The translations under genes were made by a program, and so were the position numbers. The notes under the pieces were generated by a model. That model searched no databases and was not told the origin of the DNA. It saw only the letters and a program-made list of their open reading frames with translations. A stretch of DNA of 64,000 nt from Neoarius graeffei (Eukaryota > Chordata > Actinopteri > Siluriformes > Ariidae). Below are positions 55,660-64,000 of the stretch, piece by piece. The DNA lies in NCBI RefSeq assembly GCF_027579695.1, contig NC_083596.1, positions 49,661,257-49,725,256 on the forward strand, written 5' to 3'. Numbering within the stretch: the first letter of the stretch is position 1; each line of letters begins with the position of its first letter.

Positions 55660-57719
55660 GTGCTGACCGTGACGTGCTCCAGATCCTGGCCGAGCTCAGT
55701 GGAGCTGGCTACAGCCTCTCTCTCAGAGATCCACTTCTCCAGAGCCTCCACCTCCTTCTTCAGCTGGTAGAGCCAGTACTGCTGCTCCAGCTTGGTCTTC
55801 TTCTGCTCCACCAGGTCCTTCAGGGAGACGTAGAGCCGGTCGATGTGCGCCTGCTGCTTAGTGATCTGTTCACTGAAGACAGGAATCAAGGGTTTGTGTT
55901 TAACTGCTCCGGTGTGTCAAGGACCAATTATTTGTTCAAGTGTTCAAGGGAATGTTTATCTGCTTGGGGCTTTGAAAGGGGTGTTTATTGATGTAATATT
56001 TTCAAATGTCTTAAAAGGGCTGTTTACCTGTCCAGGTGTTTGGTGGACTGTTTACCTGTTTACGTGTCTAAAGGGGTCACAGTGTTTAATGAGGCATTGA
56101 TCTTTTCAGGTGTTTACCTGTCAGGGTGTCCCAGCTCCAACATACGGCGGCACTGCTGAGACAGGAAGCCCACGGTGTCGGCGTAATTCTCCACCTTCTG
56201 CTCTAAAGCCAACTGCTCTTTCAGCAGCCTTAGCGTGCTCGCTTCATCCTGCAGAGACGCACACAAAGAGATGGACAGCACACCACAAGGAAATGATTCA
56301 AAAGGTTTTCAAAACGTATTAGCAAATGTACAAAATTGTGGTACGTATCATATCACGTATCCTGCATCCTGGCAGACGCTGTTCTTACGTTGCCATTCTC
56401 TTCATTGAGAACATGAAGCTTTTGCCCACTGAGCCACGACTCCGCCTTCGCTGCCTCCGTGTAGTATTGCTGGGCATGGCTTACTGCATCCAGCATCACC
56501 GTACGACGCTCTGCCTCCACCTGGAGCACCTCCCACAGCTGCCTGACGTGCATCGCTCCCTCTCTGATGATCTCCACCTCGGGAGTGCGAAGGGCGGCGA
56601 CTGCGTCGGCCCTCTCCAGCACCTCCTCGACACGCCCCTTTCTGGCCTGCATCTCCATCTGCAAAGCCTGAATGAGCAAACACAGTTAAAGTGGTTCTGA
56701 AACACATACAATATCTAAACTCATGTTCTTCTACATATAGTTAATAGTATGACCGGAGAACGTAACAAATGTTCCACAGTAGAGAGCGGCAACAGAAATC
56801 ACGTGAATAATTGGTCTTTAAAGAAAAAAAAACCCCAAAAATCAAAACATACTTTCTTTGTCCTGAATTGATTTCTCCGAATCTCACCTCGTGGTTTTGA
56901 ACAAGCTGCTGAACGCTCTGCATGTTGGTGCCATATTCCGTCGAGGAGGCCAACGGTAATCTCTCCTGAATCCACACCTGTAATGAGAAACAGAGAGAAA
57001 TATCAGAAAGAAACAAGATGAAATGATGTTTGAACTGCACTGGAACAAGCAGTGAGAATTGAAATATATTCTCCATGTATCAACTACCCAATTATGAAGT
57101 TGGTGCCAAGTTAGCTCTCATTTGCTAGGTCACTATTTAAAAAAAACCCCAAAACAGTCCATCCACTTTTCATGGAAAATGAAAGCTTGCAAACTGACCG
57201 CATAGTTTTGCCCAAAAGACCAACATCGGTTTCATCAGAAAGAAATCTGGAACTTCAAACAACTTTCACACCAAGGTTTCTGTCTGATATCAAGTTTGTT
57301 ACAGAATGGAAATACCAGGCTACACTGGAGCGATCACTTTAAATCATCAATCAACTACAAGCTGATCGAGCCAGCCAATCAGACGGCAGGTATTCACTCA
57401 AGGATGGGTAGTAAGAGCAATCAAGAAGCAAGGTTGTGGCTTTGAACAAGGTCTGGAAGAACAGAAAGGCTTACGATCTCATCTTCCAGGTCCTGCGTGA
57501 CTTGGTGCATTTCTTTGGAGGCCAGAAGGATCCGCCTCCTTTCTTTCAGTGGCTCAATCAGGCGCACAATCCGCGTCTCAGCCACACCCCCTGAGCCCTG
57601 GACCTCCATACCCATTGGTCCGCGGTGCAACATGTCAGCTCCATCGACATCACTCTGTCCACTAATATCAGACTTCAGCTGCACCAAACCAGGATAGAGA
57701 TGCATCTGAGCCTCCATTG

Positions 57720-57777
<58 letters not shown>

Positions 57778-58588
57778 TAGTCTTGGAAGTGACCAGACGT
57801 TTGTGATTTTTAATCCCATAAGCCTCCATTCACTGTAGCTCCAGCGTAAAAAGAAAGGTCCCTGGACCAGCAGGAATGGCTGAAGTGCCCTTGAGCAAGG
57901 CACCGAACCCCCAGTTGCTCCCCTGCTGCCCACTGCTGTGGGTGTGTCAAGGTCCTGTTGTATGTCGCTCTGGATAAGAGCGTCTGTTAACACCTGTAAT
58001 GTAATATCGGATCATTTCCCTCAATAAATAAATGACCAGGTAGAATTTTTTTGTCTGGTTTGTTGAATTGGGTTCTTTATCTACTTTTAGGACTTGTGAG
58101 AAAATCTGATGATGTTTTCGGTGACATTTATGCAGAAATATAGAACATATTAAAGGGTTCACAAACTTTCAAGTTTCCCTTGTGAACAAGGAAATGGCAG
58201 CAGCCAGAGAGAAGAAACACACCTGCGTGTACTTGCATGCATGTGTGTGTGAATGAGTGTGTGCTCATGTACTTCACACCTGTATCCTTTGCAGCTGCTG
58301 GCTAAATGTGGTTCGAGGGTTCAGGATGGCGGCGCTGGCCGAGGGGCTGGTGTGTGTCGAGTGCGAGGATTGTGGTGGCTCGTCCTGGAGCAAGCTGAGG
58401 TGCTGGTCCAGATCGGAGAGGCTGTGCGATGGAACATCTGTGGTTCTGTGGTTCTGTGTCTCGAACAGCTGGCGAGCTTTGGCCTTAGTGGTGCTCTCCA
58501 GATGTGTCCAGCATTCCCTCATCTCCTTCAGCTTCTGGTGTACTACAGGCCTAAGCTCTGGCTGCTCCTCGATCAACTCCTTACCCTC
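41468..58588 (-). CDS. sptbn4: Beta-IV spectrin (SPTBN4 type), C-terminal 1379 residues, 18 exons, 5' part outside
   Basis: Beta-IV spectrin links the actin membrane skeleton to ankyrin-G at axon initial segments and nodes of Ranvier. Eighteen exons with GT/AG junctions and matching phases give 1379 residues to the stop. Local residues 1-766 form about seven triple-helical spectrin repeats (for example [65 protein letters not shown]). Residues 767-1074 are a Ser/Gln-rich region ending in [12 protein letters not shown] and [11 protein letters not shown], matching the ERQES motifs that mark beta-IV. A PH domain spans about 1160-1265 ([43 protein letters not shown]). A Lys/Arg/Glu tail closes the protein. 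Human SPTBN4 is about 2560 residues, so nearly half the gene lies to the right. Confidence 0.93.
42039..42081 (-). CDS. sptbn4: Beta-IV spectrin 43-bp exon: PH strand (local 1235-1249)
   Basis: Reads [14 protein letters not shown]. Acceptor CTGCAG, donor GTGAGA. Phases fit the exons on both sides. Confidence 0.94.
42477..42644 (-). CDS. sptbn4: Beta-IV spectrin exon: PH core (local 1179-1235)
   Basis: Reads [20 protein letters not shown] and [10 protein letters not shown]. Acceptor GCATCAG, donor GTAAGA. Confidence 0.96.
42758..43011 (-). CDS. sptbn4: Beta-IV spectrin exon: basic linker and start of PH domain (local 1095-1179)
   Basis: Reads [11 protein letters not shown], an Arg/Pro-rich stretch ([20 protein letters not shown]), then [20 protein letters not shown], the first PH strand. 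Acceptor TTGTTAG, donor GTACTG. Confidence 0.92.
43047..43631. mobile_element. hAT-type MITE in a spectrin intron
   Basis: Perfect 8-bp duplications TCTCACAC at 43039-43046 and 43632-43639. Ends CAGTGTTGGAGTCGAGTC and, read inward from the right, CAGGCTTGTAGTACTCGAGT. The interior is dominated by diverged GAGTCAAGTCCGAGTC motifs. A 68-bp foreign block (43165-43232) sits inside. Confidence 0.85.
43165..43232. repeat. 68-bp block identical to the edge of the decamer array
   Basis: Every base from CTAGGGACGG to GTGTAGCAGA matches 51710-51777, and identity stops abruptly on both sides. It contains the short palindrome CACCGATTCGGTG and, at its right end, two or three decamer-satellite units (GAGTGTACTA GAGTGTAGCA). 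Confidence 0.9.
43913..43973 (-). CDS. sptbn4: Beta-IV spectrin exon (local 1074-1094)
   Basis: Reads [20 protein letters not shown]. Acceptor TTGTAG, donor GTGAGT. Phase 2 in, 0 out, matching both neighbours. Confidence 0.88.
44510..44820 (-). mobile_element. tRNA-derived SINE, different family
   Basis: The minus strand starts GAGTTGGCCTAGTGGTTAGC, with a textbook A-box (TGGCCTAGTGG), then GATCGCGAGTTC in the B-box position. A tRNA-unrelated body follows to about 44510. It does not share the body of the DANA-like family. No clear target duplication seen, so the 3' boundary is approximate. Confidence 0.65.
44942..45864 (-). CDS. sptbn4: Beta-IV spectrin large exon with ERQES-like specific region (local 767-1074)
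   Basis: 923 bp, unusually long for this gene. It starts [11 protein letters not shown], has a ten-residue Ser run, a tandem 16-residue repeat built on [16 protein letters not shown] (about 45430-45605), then charged [19 protein letters not shown] and the [14 protein letters not shown] / [14 protein letters not shown] motifs. In mammals this variable region is unique to beta-IV. Acceptor TTCCAG, donor GTAAGG. Confidence 0.93.
46490..47400. repeat. Degenerate (GATG)n / (GATA) array
   Basis: About 900 bp of imperfect GATG-based sequence in a spectrin intron, with two nearly pure stretches (46494-46517 and 47350-47395) and longer units such as GATGGATGGTAGAAAGATAT that recur at 46528, 46790 and 47135. 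It gives many overlapping minus-strand ORFs rich in Ile-His-Pro-Ser, which are not genes. Confidence 0.88.
47520..47707 (-). CDS. sptbn4: Beta-IV spectrin exon (local 704-766)
   Basis: Reads [20 protein letters not shown] to [10 protein letters not shown], the end of the spectrin repeats. Acceptor CTACAG. The donor GTTGGC is non-consensus, but the next exon joins in frame as AEKLKEEQ. Confidence 0.9.
47960..48044 (-). CDS. sptbn4: Beta-IV spectrin exon (local 676-704)
   Basis: Reads [20 protein letters not shown] and QHWEKLQR. Acceptor TTGCAG, donor GTAAGC. Confidence 0.94.
48120..48320 (-). mobile_element. L2-like LINE 3' end fragment
   Basis: Antisense match to the L2 tail at 32700-32897 (CAGTTTTATTTGTAGAGCTC, CACAAAGCAG, TTTGTCCCTAATGAG, CAACATGAGGGAGAA). 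Strongly 5'-truncated, in a spectrin intron. Confidence 0.7.
48364..48502 (-). CDS. sptbn4: Beta-IV spectrin exon (local 629-675)
   Basis: Reads [20 protein letters not shown] to [11 protein letters not shown]. Acceptor TTTTAG, donor GTACAC. Confidence 0.95.
48717..48961 (-). CDS. sptbn4: Beta-IV spectrin exon (local 548-629)
   Basis: Reads [20 protein letters not shown] to GPFEDA. Acceptor GATCAG, donor GTATGA. The intron to the previous exon is about 6 kb. Confidence 0.95.
49410..50415. repeat. Decamer satellite block A with 50-bp and 250-bp higher-order repeats
   Basis: Built of 10-bp units of consensus RGTGTANNAG. Five units make a 50-bp repeat (AGAGTGTCGC, AGGGTGTATC, AGGGTGTAGG, AGGGTATCGC, AGGGTGCATT), repeated from about 49500 to 50230. 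A marked variant (AAAGTGTCGC AGGATGTATC) recurs at 49671 and 49921, exactly 250 bp apart. Lies in the 6-kb spectrin intron. Confidence 0.93.
50416..51286. other. Unique intronic sequence between satellite blocks
   Basis: AT-rich, without exon or element that I recognise; AACAGGACTGA motifs recur a few times. Confidence 0.5.
51299..51674 (+). mobile_element. Full-length DANA-like SINE
   Basis: Complete head (GGCGGCACGGTGGTGTAG, GGTTCGAGCCC) to tail (GATAATGAGATGAGATG). Perfect 12-bp duplication AGTACATTTTTA at 51287-51298 and 51675-51686. One of the least diverged copies in the window. Confidence 0.95.
51710..51777. repeat. 68-bp block at the start of decamer array B
   Basis: Identical to 43165-43232. 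Here it leads directly into the 3-kb decamer array, whereas the other copy stops after two or three units. Confidence 0.9.
51778..54810. repeat. Decamer satellite block B
   Basis: About 265 contiguous decamers (RGTGTANNAG; mainly AGTGTAGCAG, GGTGTATTAG, AGTATATTAG, AGTGTACTAG) run from about 52160 to 54800 without a single visible indel that is not a multiple of ten. Larger duplications are visible: 53331-53510 and 54541-54720 match at a spacing of 1210 bp. Units at about 51795-51865 are in the opposite orientation. A MITE-like element interrupts it at about 51893-52155. Confidence 0.93.
51893..52155. mobile_element. Small MITE inside the decamer array
   Basis: Inverted ends GCGGAGCTCCCA and TGGGAGCTCCGC, with a short extension (TTTTAGGCAGTGCCTAAATC) at the right. 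The array resumes immediately after. A possible ATATTA duplication flanks it. No coding capacity. Confidence 0.65.
54866..54946. repeat. (GT)n microsatellite next to a spectrin donor
   Basis: About 40 dinucleotides with one GC interruption, a few bases beyond the donor of the exon at 54954. Confidence 0.95.
54954..55088 (-). CDS. sptbn4: Beta-IV spectrin exon (local 503-547)
   Basis: Reads [20 protein letters not shown] to HSLQLLVSQ. Acceptor GTTTAG. Donor GTGAGA followed by a 75-bp (CA)n tract and then the decamer satellite intron. Confidence 0.93.
55291..55536 (-). CDS. sptbn4: Beta-IV spectrin exon (local 421-502)
   Basis: Reads [20 protein letters not shown] to [12 protein letters not shown]. 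Acceptor GTGCAG, donor GTTAAA. Confidence 0.95.
55611..55658. repeat. (GT)n microsatellite next to a spectrin donor
   Basis: About 22 units starting 9 bases beyond the exon at 55668. Confidence 0.95.
55668..55872 (-). CDS. sptbn4: Beta-IV spectrin exon (local 352-420)
   Basis: Reads [20 protein letters not shown] to [14 protein letters not shown]. Acceptor CTTCAG. The donor GTCAGC is weak and runs into a (CA)n tract. Confidence 0.92.
56118..56248 (-). CDS. sptbn4: Beta-IV spectrin exon (local 309-352)
   Basis: Reads [20 protein letters not shown] to LGHPDS, where HPDS is a recurring spectrin loop. Acceptor CTGCAG, donor GTAAAC. Confidence 0.95.
56389..56667 (-). CDS. sptbn4: Beta-IV spectrin exon (local 216-308)
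   Basis: Reads [20 protein letters not shown] to [20 protein letters not shown], most of one repeat. Acceptor CATTCAG, donor GTAAGA. Confidence 0.95.
56888..56977 (-). CDS. sptbn4: Beta-IV spectrin exon (local 186-215)
   Basis: Reads [20 protein letters not shown] and [10 protein letters not shown], a typical spectrin helix A/B junction. Acceptor ATTACAG, donor GTGAGA. Confidence 0.95.
57475..57720 (-). CDS. sptbn4: Beta-IV spectrin exon (local 104-185)
   Basis: Reads [20 protein letters not shown] to [17 protein letters not shown]. The acceptor CTCTCAG is the end of a (CT)n run; donor GTAAGC. Confidence 0.92.
57721..57773. repeat. (GA)n microsatellite forming a spectrin acceptor
   Basis: On the minus strand the (CT)n run supplies the polypyrimidine tract and ends CTCAG at the exon 57475-57720. 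Confidence 0.95.
57868..58003 (+). mobile_element. Fragment of the second SINE type's 3' module
   Basis: GCTGAAGTGCCCTTGAGCAA matches, in reverse, 15805-15850 inside the SINE at 15729. The end TGTCGCTCTGGATAAGAGCG followed by TAATGTAAT is a common fish repeat tail. Confidence 0.65.
58005..58180 (-). mobile_element. Solo Tc1 inverted-repeat relic
   Basis: Matches the right inverted repeat of the Tc1 at 19989-21595 (TCAATAAATAAATGACCA, CTACTTTTAGGACTTGTGAG, AAAGGGTTCACAAACTTTCA) over about 170 bp, with nothing else of that element nearby. Confidence 0.8.
58280..58588 (-). CDS. sptbn4: Beta-IV spectrin exon (local residues 1-103)
   Basis: Reads [31 protein letters not shown], a Ser/Thr-rich loop and QQLQRIQ. 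The acceptor TAG ends a (GT)n run on the minus strand; donor GTGTGA. First exon I can assign; upstream exons lie past the right edge or within undetected intronic DNA. Confidence 0.9.

Positions 58589-58645
<57 letters not shown>
58589..58645. repeat. (CA)n microsatellite forming a spectrin acceptor
   Basis: On the minus strand (GT)n runs straight into the TAG acceptor of the exon 58280-58588. Confidence 0.95.
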
Positions 58646-58647
<2 letters not shown>

Positions 58648-58844
58648 CAGTGTTGTACAGAGAGTGAACCACCACCCAAAATAATTTGTGGTCAGTGTTG
58701 CTTCCTTTCCATTGAGAGACAAGACAAAGAGAGCGCCAGAACTTTCTGCAGCGCAACTGACAGGCAACAATCTATAATATAAACAGTATATTGGGTATAT
58801 TTTATAGTTATTAAGATAATATTTGTCAATCACCATCCGACTGC

Positions 58845-58848
<4 letters not shown>

Positions 58849-58908
<60 letters not shown>
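58849..58908. repeat. (GT)n microsatellite
   Basis: About 29 GT units in the intron upstream of the last assignable exon. Confidence 0.95.
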
Positions 58909-58913
<5 letters not shown>

Positions 58914-59091
58914 TGATCAAAATGGAACAAGATCAAAGCAGAGTGTCCGTCTCTATAGAGCCATGGCTCATTTCCAGATACCTAAAATAGGACACACACA
59001 CACACACTTAGCTGGATAAAACAGAATTCTTCTCATTGAGCCCCCAAACATAATGAAACATTGACTATCATAAATAAAGTCAATAAAGACG

Positions 59092-59127
<36 letters not shown>

Positions 59128-59146
59128 TGCTCTCTCTCTCTCTCAT
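59092..59146. repeat. (CT)n microsatellite
   Basis: Interrupted CT run. Further dinucleotide tracts follow at 59274-59291, 59404-59440, 59589-59638 and 59762-59788. Confidence 0.9.
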
Positions 59147-60064
59147 TTATCATACACCCCATTGAATGAGCATCTCGGCCAAATGTACGTAAGACAGAGG
59201 AACAACTCATACAAAGAGAGATGTGAGAAAATGTGTGTACGTATATGAATGAAGGGAATGATATATAAAAGGTGTGTGTGTGTGTGTGTGTACATGTGTG
59301 TCTGCGTGTGTGTTTTTCATAACGCAGTGCTGCATTTCTCCCTTTGGCACGAGCTTTCTGCCTTCTAACTGCTGCCTGCTCCCCCACATACTGCAGAGAC
59401 TGCAAACACACACACGCACACACACACACACACACACAGAGTGTGTGTGAGAGAGAGGGGGGGAGGGTTGGAAGAGAAACAGAATAGAGGCAAAAAGAGA
59501 GGAGAGAAGACTGATGGATGGGAGAAAAGATGGAGGATTGAAATGAGACAGAATGGGAAAAAAATAATATGGCCAGGAGCTGCAAGGCCACACACACACA
59601 CACACACACACACACCACACACACACACACACACACAGAACATTGGTAGAGAACATTAATCAAAAGCATTACGTCATTAACACACACACGACACATGAAC
59701 TCGATTCCATGTTTCACTCCAGTCATGTGATCATGTGCATGAAGTGATGCTCATGATTTGCGTGTGTGTGTGTGTGTGTGTGTGTGTTCACACATCATCA
59801 GTCTAATTTTGCGTCCCCTGGTTTTTGAGCATGCTGCTGAACCCATGAGGCAAGGTCAGGTGTGAGGACAGCCACACCGCCACCTGTGATTGGTCCACTG
59901 GCTTTTCCGTTACTGAGGAGGCGGTGCTGAGAACAGCTCCTGTAGGGGGGAAGGGGCGGGAATGTTTCCAAAAGGACACAGAGTTCTCCAATGGCAGCAG
60001 GATGCCAAATCATCACTTCTGCTGTTTCTCAGGTAACAGCCTCATTAACCCACCTTTCTCTCTC

Positions 60065-60065
<1 letters not shown>

Positions 60066-60123
<58 letters not shown>
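60066..60123. repeat. Compound (GT)n(GA)n microsatellite
   Basis: About 15 GT units followed by about 14 GA units. Confidence 0.95.
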
Positions 60124-60249
60124 ACTAGAGAATGATTACAGTCAGCCTGAAGTATCTGCCATCTTAAATCAGCTGATTACAATGTGTGAGACAGAGTTCT
60201 CAACCCAGAACATAACACAAAACAACTGAGCGGAACAAAACAGTACATG

Positions 60250-63200
60250 TTAGGAATAAAACACTCACTGTGGTTCTAGAATGTCATACACGACTACTGT
60301 TAGAATGCACACTTTGGTTCTGGAATGTAACAGACAACTACTATTAGGAAACTAAGAATCGAATTCCACTGTAGTTCTATAATAGACTGTGACTGTTAAA
60401 ATGCTCACTGTGGTTCTCGATTGTAATAAAAAAACTATTGTTACAATACGCAGTGTGGCTCTAGAATGAATCAACAACCACTGTTACAATGCTGACTGTG
60501 ATGCTAGAACATAATAGACAACTATTACCAGAATATACTCTGTGGTTCTAGAATGGAAGAGACAACTATTATTAGAATTCACTCTGTGGTTCTAGAACGT
60601 AATAGATAACTATTATCAGAATGCACACTGTTGTTCTAGAATGTAAGAGACAACTATTATCAGAATGCATTCTGTGGTTCTCAAATGTAATAGACAACTA
60701 TTGTCAGAATGCACATTGTGGTTCTAGAACATAATAGATAAATATTATTACAATGCACTCTGTGGTTCTAGAACATAATAGATAAATATTATTAGAATGC
60801 ACTCTGTGGTTCTAGAATGTAATAGACAACTATTATCAGAATACACTCTGTGGTTCTGGAATGGAAGAGACAACTATTATTAGAATGCCCACTGTGGTTC
60901 TGGAATGGAAGAGACAACTATTATTAGAATACACACTGTGGTTCTAGAATGTAATAGACAACTATTATTAGAATACACTCTGCGGTTCTAGAATGTAATA
61001 GATAACTATTATCAGAATGCACACTGTGGTTCTAGAATGTAACAGACAACTATTATTAGAATGGCCACTGTGGTTCTAGAATGGAAGAGAACTATTATCA
61101 GAATGCATGCTGTGGTTCTACAACAGAATAGACAACTATTATCAGAATGCACTCTGTGGTTCTAGAATGTAATAGACAACTATTAGTAGAATGCACAATG
61201 TGGTTCTAGAATGGAAAAGACAACTATTATCAGAATGCACTCTGGGGTTCTAGAATGTAATAGACAACTATTATCAGAATGCACACTGTGGTTCTTGAAT
61301 GTAATAGATAACTATCATCAGAATACACTCTGTTGTTCTAGAATGTAATAGACAACTATTATCAGAATGCACTCTGTGGTTCTGAAATGTAATACACAAC
61401 TATTATCAGAATGCACTCTGGGGTTCTAGAATGTAATAGACAACTATTATCAGAATGCACGCTGTGGTTCTTGAATGGAAGAGACAACTATTATCAGAAT
61501 GCATGCTGTGGTTCTAGAATGTAATAGATAACTATCATCAGAATGCAAACTGTGGTTCTAGAATGGAAGAGACAACTATTACTAGAATACACTCTGCGTT
61601 TCTAGAATGTAATAGACAACTATTAGCAGAATGCACTCTGTGGTTCTCAAATGTAATAGACAACTATTATTAGAATACACACTGCGCTTCTAGAATGTAA
61701 TAGACAACTATTATCAGAATACACTCTGTGGTTCTGGAGTGGAAGAGACAACTATTATTAGAATGCCCACTGTGGTTCTGGAATGGAAGAGACAACTATT
61801 ATTAGAATACACACTGTGGTTCTAAAATGTAATAGACAACTATTATTAGAATACACTCTGCGGTTCTAGAATGTAATAGATAACTATTATCAGAATGCAC
61901 ACTGTGGTTCTAGAATGTAACAGACAACTATTATTAGAATGGCCACTGTGGTTCTAGAATGGAAGAGAACTATTATCAGAATGCATGCTGTGGTTCTACA
62001 ACAGAATAGACAACTATTATCAGAATGCACTCTGTGGTTCTAGAATGTAATAGACAACTATTAGTAGAATGCACAATGTGGTTCTAGAATGGAAAAGACA
62101 ACTATTATCAGAATGCACTCTGGGGTTCTAGAATGTAATAGACAACTATTATCAGAATGCACACTGTGGTTCTTGAATGTAATAGATAACTATCATCAGA
62201 ATACACTCTGTTGTTCTAGAATGTAATAGACAACTATTATCAGAATGCACTCCTTAGTTCTTGAATGGAAGAGACAACTATTATCAGAATGCATGCTGTG
62301 GTTCTAGAATGCAATAGACAACTTATTAGAATGCATAATGTGGTTCTAGAATGGAAGAGACAACTATTATCAGATTGCACTCTGTGGTTCTCAAATGTAA
62401 TACATAACTATTATCAGAATGCATTCTGTGGTTCTAGAATGTAATAGACAACTATTATTAGAATGCACACTGTGGTTCTTGAATGTAATCGATAACTATA
62501 ATCAGAATACAGTCTGTGGTTCTAGAATGTAATAGACAACTATTAGCAGAATATACTCTGTGGTTTTAGAATGGAACAGACTATTATTAGAATACACACT
62601 GTGGTTCTAGAATGCAATAGACAACTTATTAGAATGCACAATGTGGTTCTAGAATGGAAGAGACAACTATTATCAGAATGCACTCTGTGGTTCTCAAATG
62701 TAATACACAACTATTATCAGAATGCACTCTGGGGTTCTAGAATGTAACAGACAACTATTATCAGTATGCACTCCTTGGTTCTTTAATGGAAGAGTCAACT
62801 ATTATCAGAATGCACTCTGGTTCTAGAATGTAATAGACAACTATTATCAGAATGCACGCTGTGGTTCTTGAATGTAATAAATAACTATCTTCAGAATACA
62901 CTCTGTGGTTCTAGAACGTAATAGACAACTATTATCAGTATGCACTTCTTGGTTCTTGAATGGAAGAGACAACTATTATCAGAATGCACTCTGGTTCTAG
63001 AATGTAATAGACAACTATTATTAGAATGCACACTGTGGTTCTTGAATGTAATAGATAATTAGTATTAGAATACACACTGTGGTTCTAGAATGTAATAGAC
63101 AACTATTATTAGAATGCACACTGGTTCAAGAATGTAATAGATAACTATAATCAGAATACAGTCTGTGGTTCTAGAATGTAATAGACAACTATTAGCAGAA

Positions 63201-64000
63201 TATACTCTGTGGTTCAATAATGTAACAGACAACTATTATTAGAATACACAATGTGGTTCAAGAATGGAAGAGACAACTATTATCAGAATGCACTCTGTGG
63301 TTCTGAAATGTAATACACAACTATTATCAGAATGCACTCTGGGGTTATAGAATGTAATAGACAACTATTATCAGAATGCACGCTGTGGTTCTTGAATGGA
63401 AGAGACAACTATTATCAGAATGCATGCTGTGGTTCTAGAATGTAATAGATAACTATCATCAGAATGCAAACTGTGGTTCTAGAATGGAAGAGACAACTAT
63501 TACTAGAATACACTCTGCGTTTCTAGAATGTAATAGACAACTATTAGCAGAATATACTCTGTGGTTCTAGAATGTAATAGACAACTATTATTAGAATACA
63601 CACTGTGGTTATAGAATGGAAGAGACAACTATTATCAGAATGCACTCAGTGGTTCTAGAATGTAATAGACAACTATTATCAGAATGCACACTGTGGTTCT
63701 TGAATGTAATAGATAACTATCATCAGAATACACTCTGTTGTTCTAGAATGTAATAGACAACTATTATCAGAATGCACTCCTTAGTTCTTGAATGGAAGAG
63801 ACAACTATTATCAGAATGCATGCTGTGGTTCTAGAATGCAATAGACAACTTATTAGAATGCATAATGTGGTTCTAGAATGGAAGAGACAACTATTATCAG
63901 ATTGCACTCTGTGGTTCTCAAATGTAATACATAACTATTATCAGAATGCATTCTGTGGTTCTAGAATGTAATAGACAACTATTATTAGAATGCACACTGT
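60250..64000. repeat. 44-bp minisatellite, runs off the window
   Basis: Unit of about 44 bp (AGAATGCACTCTGTGGTTCT, AGAATGTAATAGACAACTAT, TATC), roughly 85 copies in view. Longer duplications are visible: a marked stretch with GGCCACTGTGGTTCTAGAAT, AGAGAACTATT and TACAACAGAATAG occurs at about 61063 and again at about 61945, some 882 bp apart. Another with CTCCTTAGTTCTTGAATGG occurs at 62249 and 63776. Presumably inside an upstream spectrin intron. Confidence 0.93.

Noticed and set aside
59341-59400. Possible extra spectrin exon (SLQYVGEQAAVRRQKARAKG)
   Set aside because: An AG acceptor is present, but the peptide does not resemble a spectrin repeat and has no clear donor before the (CA)n tract.
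59798-60016. Possible coding exon (LASWVQQHAQKPGD)
   Set aside because: Short, no matching phase to the exon at 58588, and a stop follows at once; no family resemblance strong enough.
60250-64000. CRISPR or regularly spaced array
   Set aside because: 44-bp units adjoin without spacers and vary by point changes; minisatellite.

Overview
The window comes from a vertebrate nuclear genome, almost certainly a teleost fish. Two spliced vertebrate genes can be read exon by exon on the minus strand. The rest is fish-type repeat DNA: tRNA-derived SINEs resembling DANA/mermaid, Tc1 elements, hAT, Kolobok and Harbinger MITEs, L2- and RTE-like LINEs, many microsatellites and three large satellite arrays. 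The tail GATAATGAGATGAGAT on the main SINE reminds me of catfish-like ostariophysans, but that is recollection, not proof.

Layout. 1-960 is a CpG-rich segment with CCAAT and CRE boxes, probably the promoter and first exon of a gene running left out of the window. 2.4-15.6 kb holds a complete MICU2-type gene (mitochondrial calcium uptake regulator) on the minus strand: 12 exons, 420 codons, all exon phases compatible. Its introns carry a 710-bp palindrome, a THAP-exon element, Tc1 and hAT relics and an interrupted SINE. 15.7-41.4 kb is intergenic and repeat-built. It contains three clusters of insertions within insertions whose order can be read from preserved target-site duplications. One is an L2 tail holding a SINE that holds a hAT element and an unclassified 1.17-kb element with a 236-aa ORF. 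The largest is a Tc1-type MITE holding an RTE LINE with a 5' inversion and a SINE that holds an L2 LINE, which holds a Tc1, which holds a hAT element. The third is a SINE holding another SINE and a Harbinger MITE. 41.47-58.59 kb is the 3' part of a beta-IV-spectrin gene (SPTBN4 type) on the minus strand: 18 exons, 1379 residues, about seven spectrin repeats, the Ser-rich/ERQES-like specific region and the PH domain. Its 5' exons lie beyond the right edge. Its introns hold a 10-bp-unit satellite in two blocks (about 49.4-50.4 and 51.7-54.8 kb). 60.25-64.0 kb is a 44-bp minisatellite that runs off the window.

The two host genes are unrelated in function: one acts in mitochondrial calcium control, the other in the axonal membrane skeleton. 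I see no operon-like or bacterial logic and no complete RNA gene. The most unusual items are the unclassified TIR element at 17.8-19.0 kb, the 68-bp block shared exactly between a hAT MITE (43165-43232) and the start of the decamer array (51710-51777), the phase-locked decamer satellite, and the deeply nested transposon stack.
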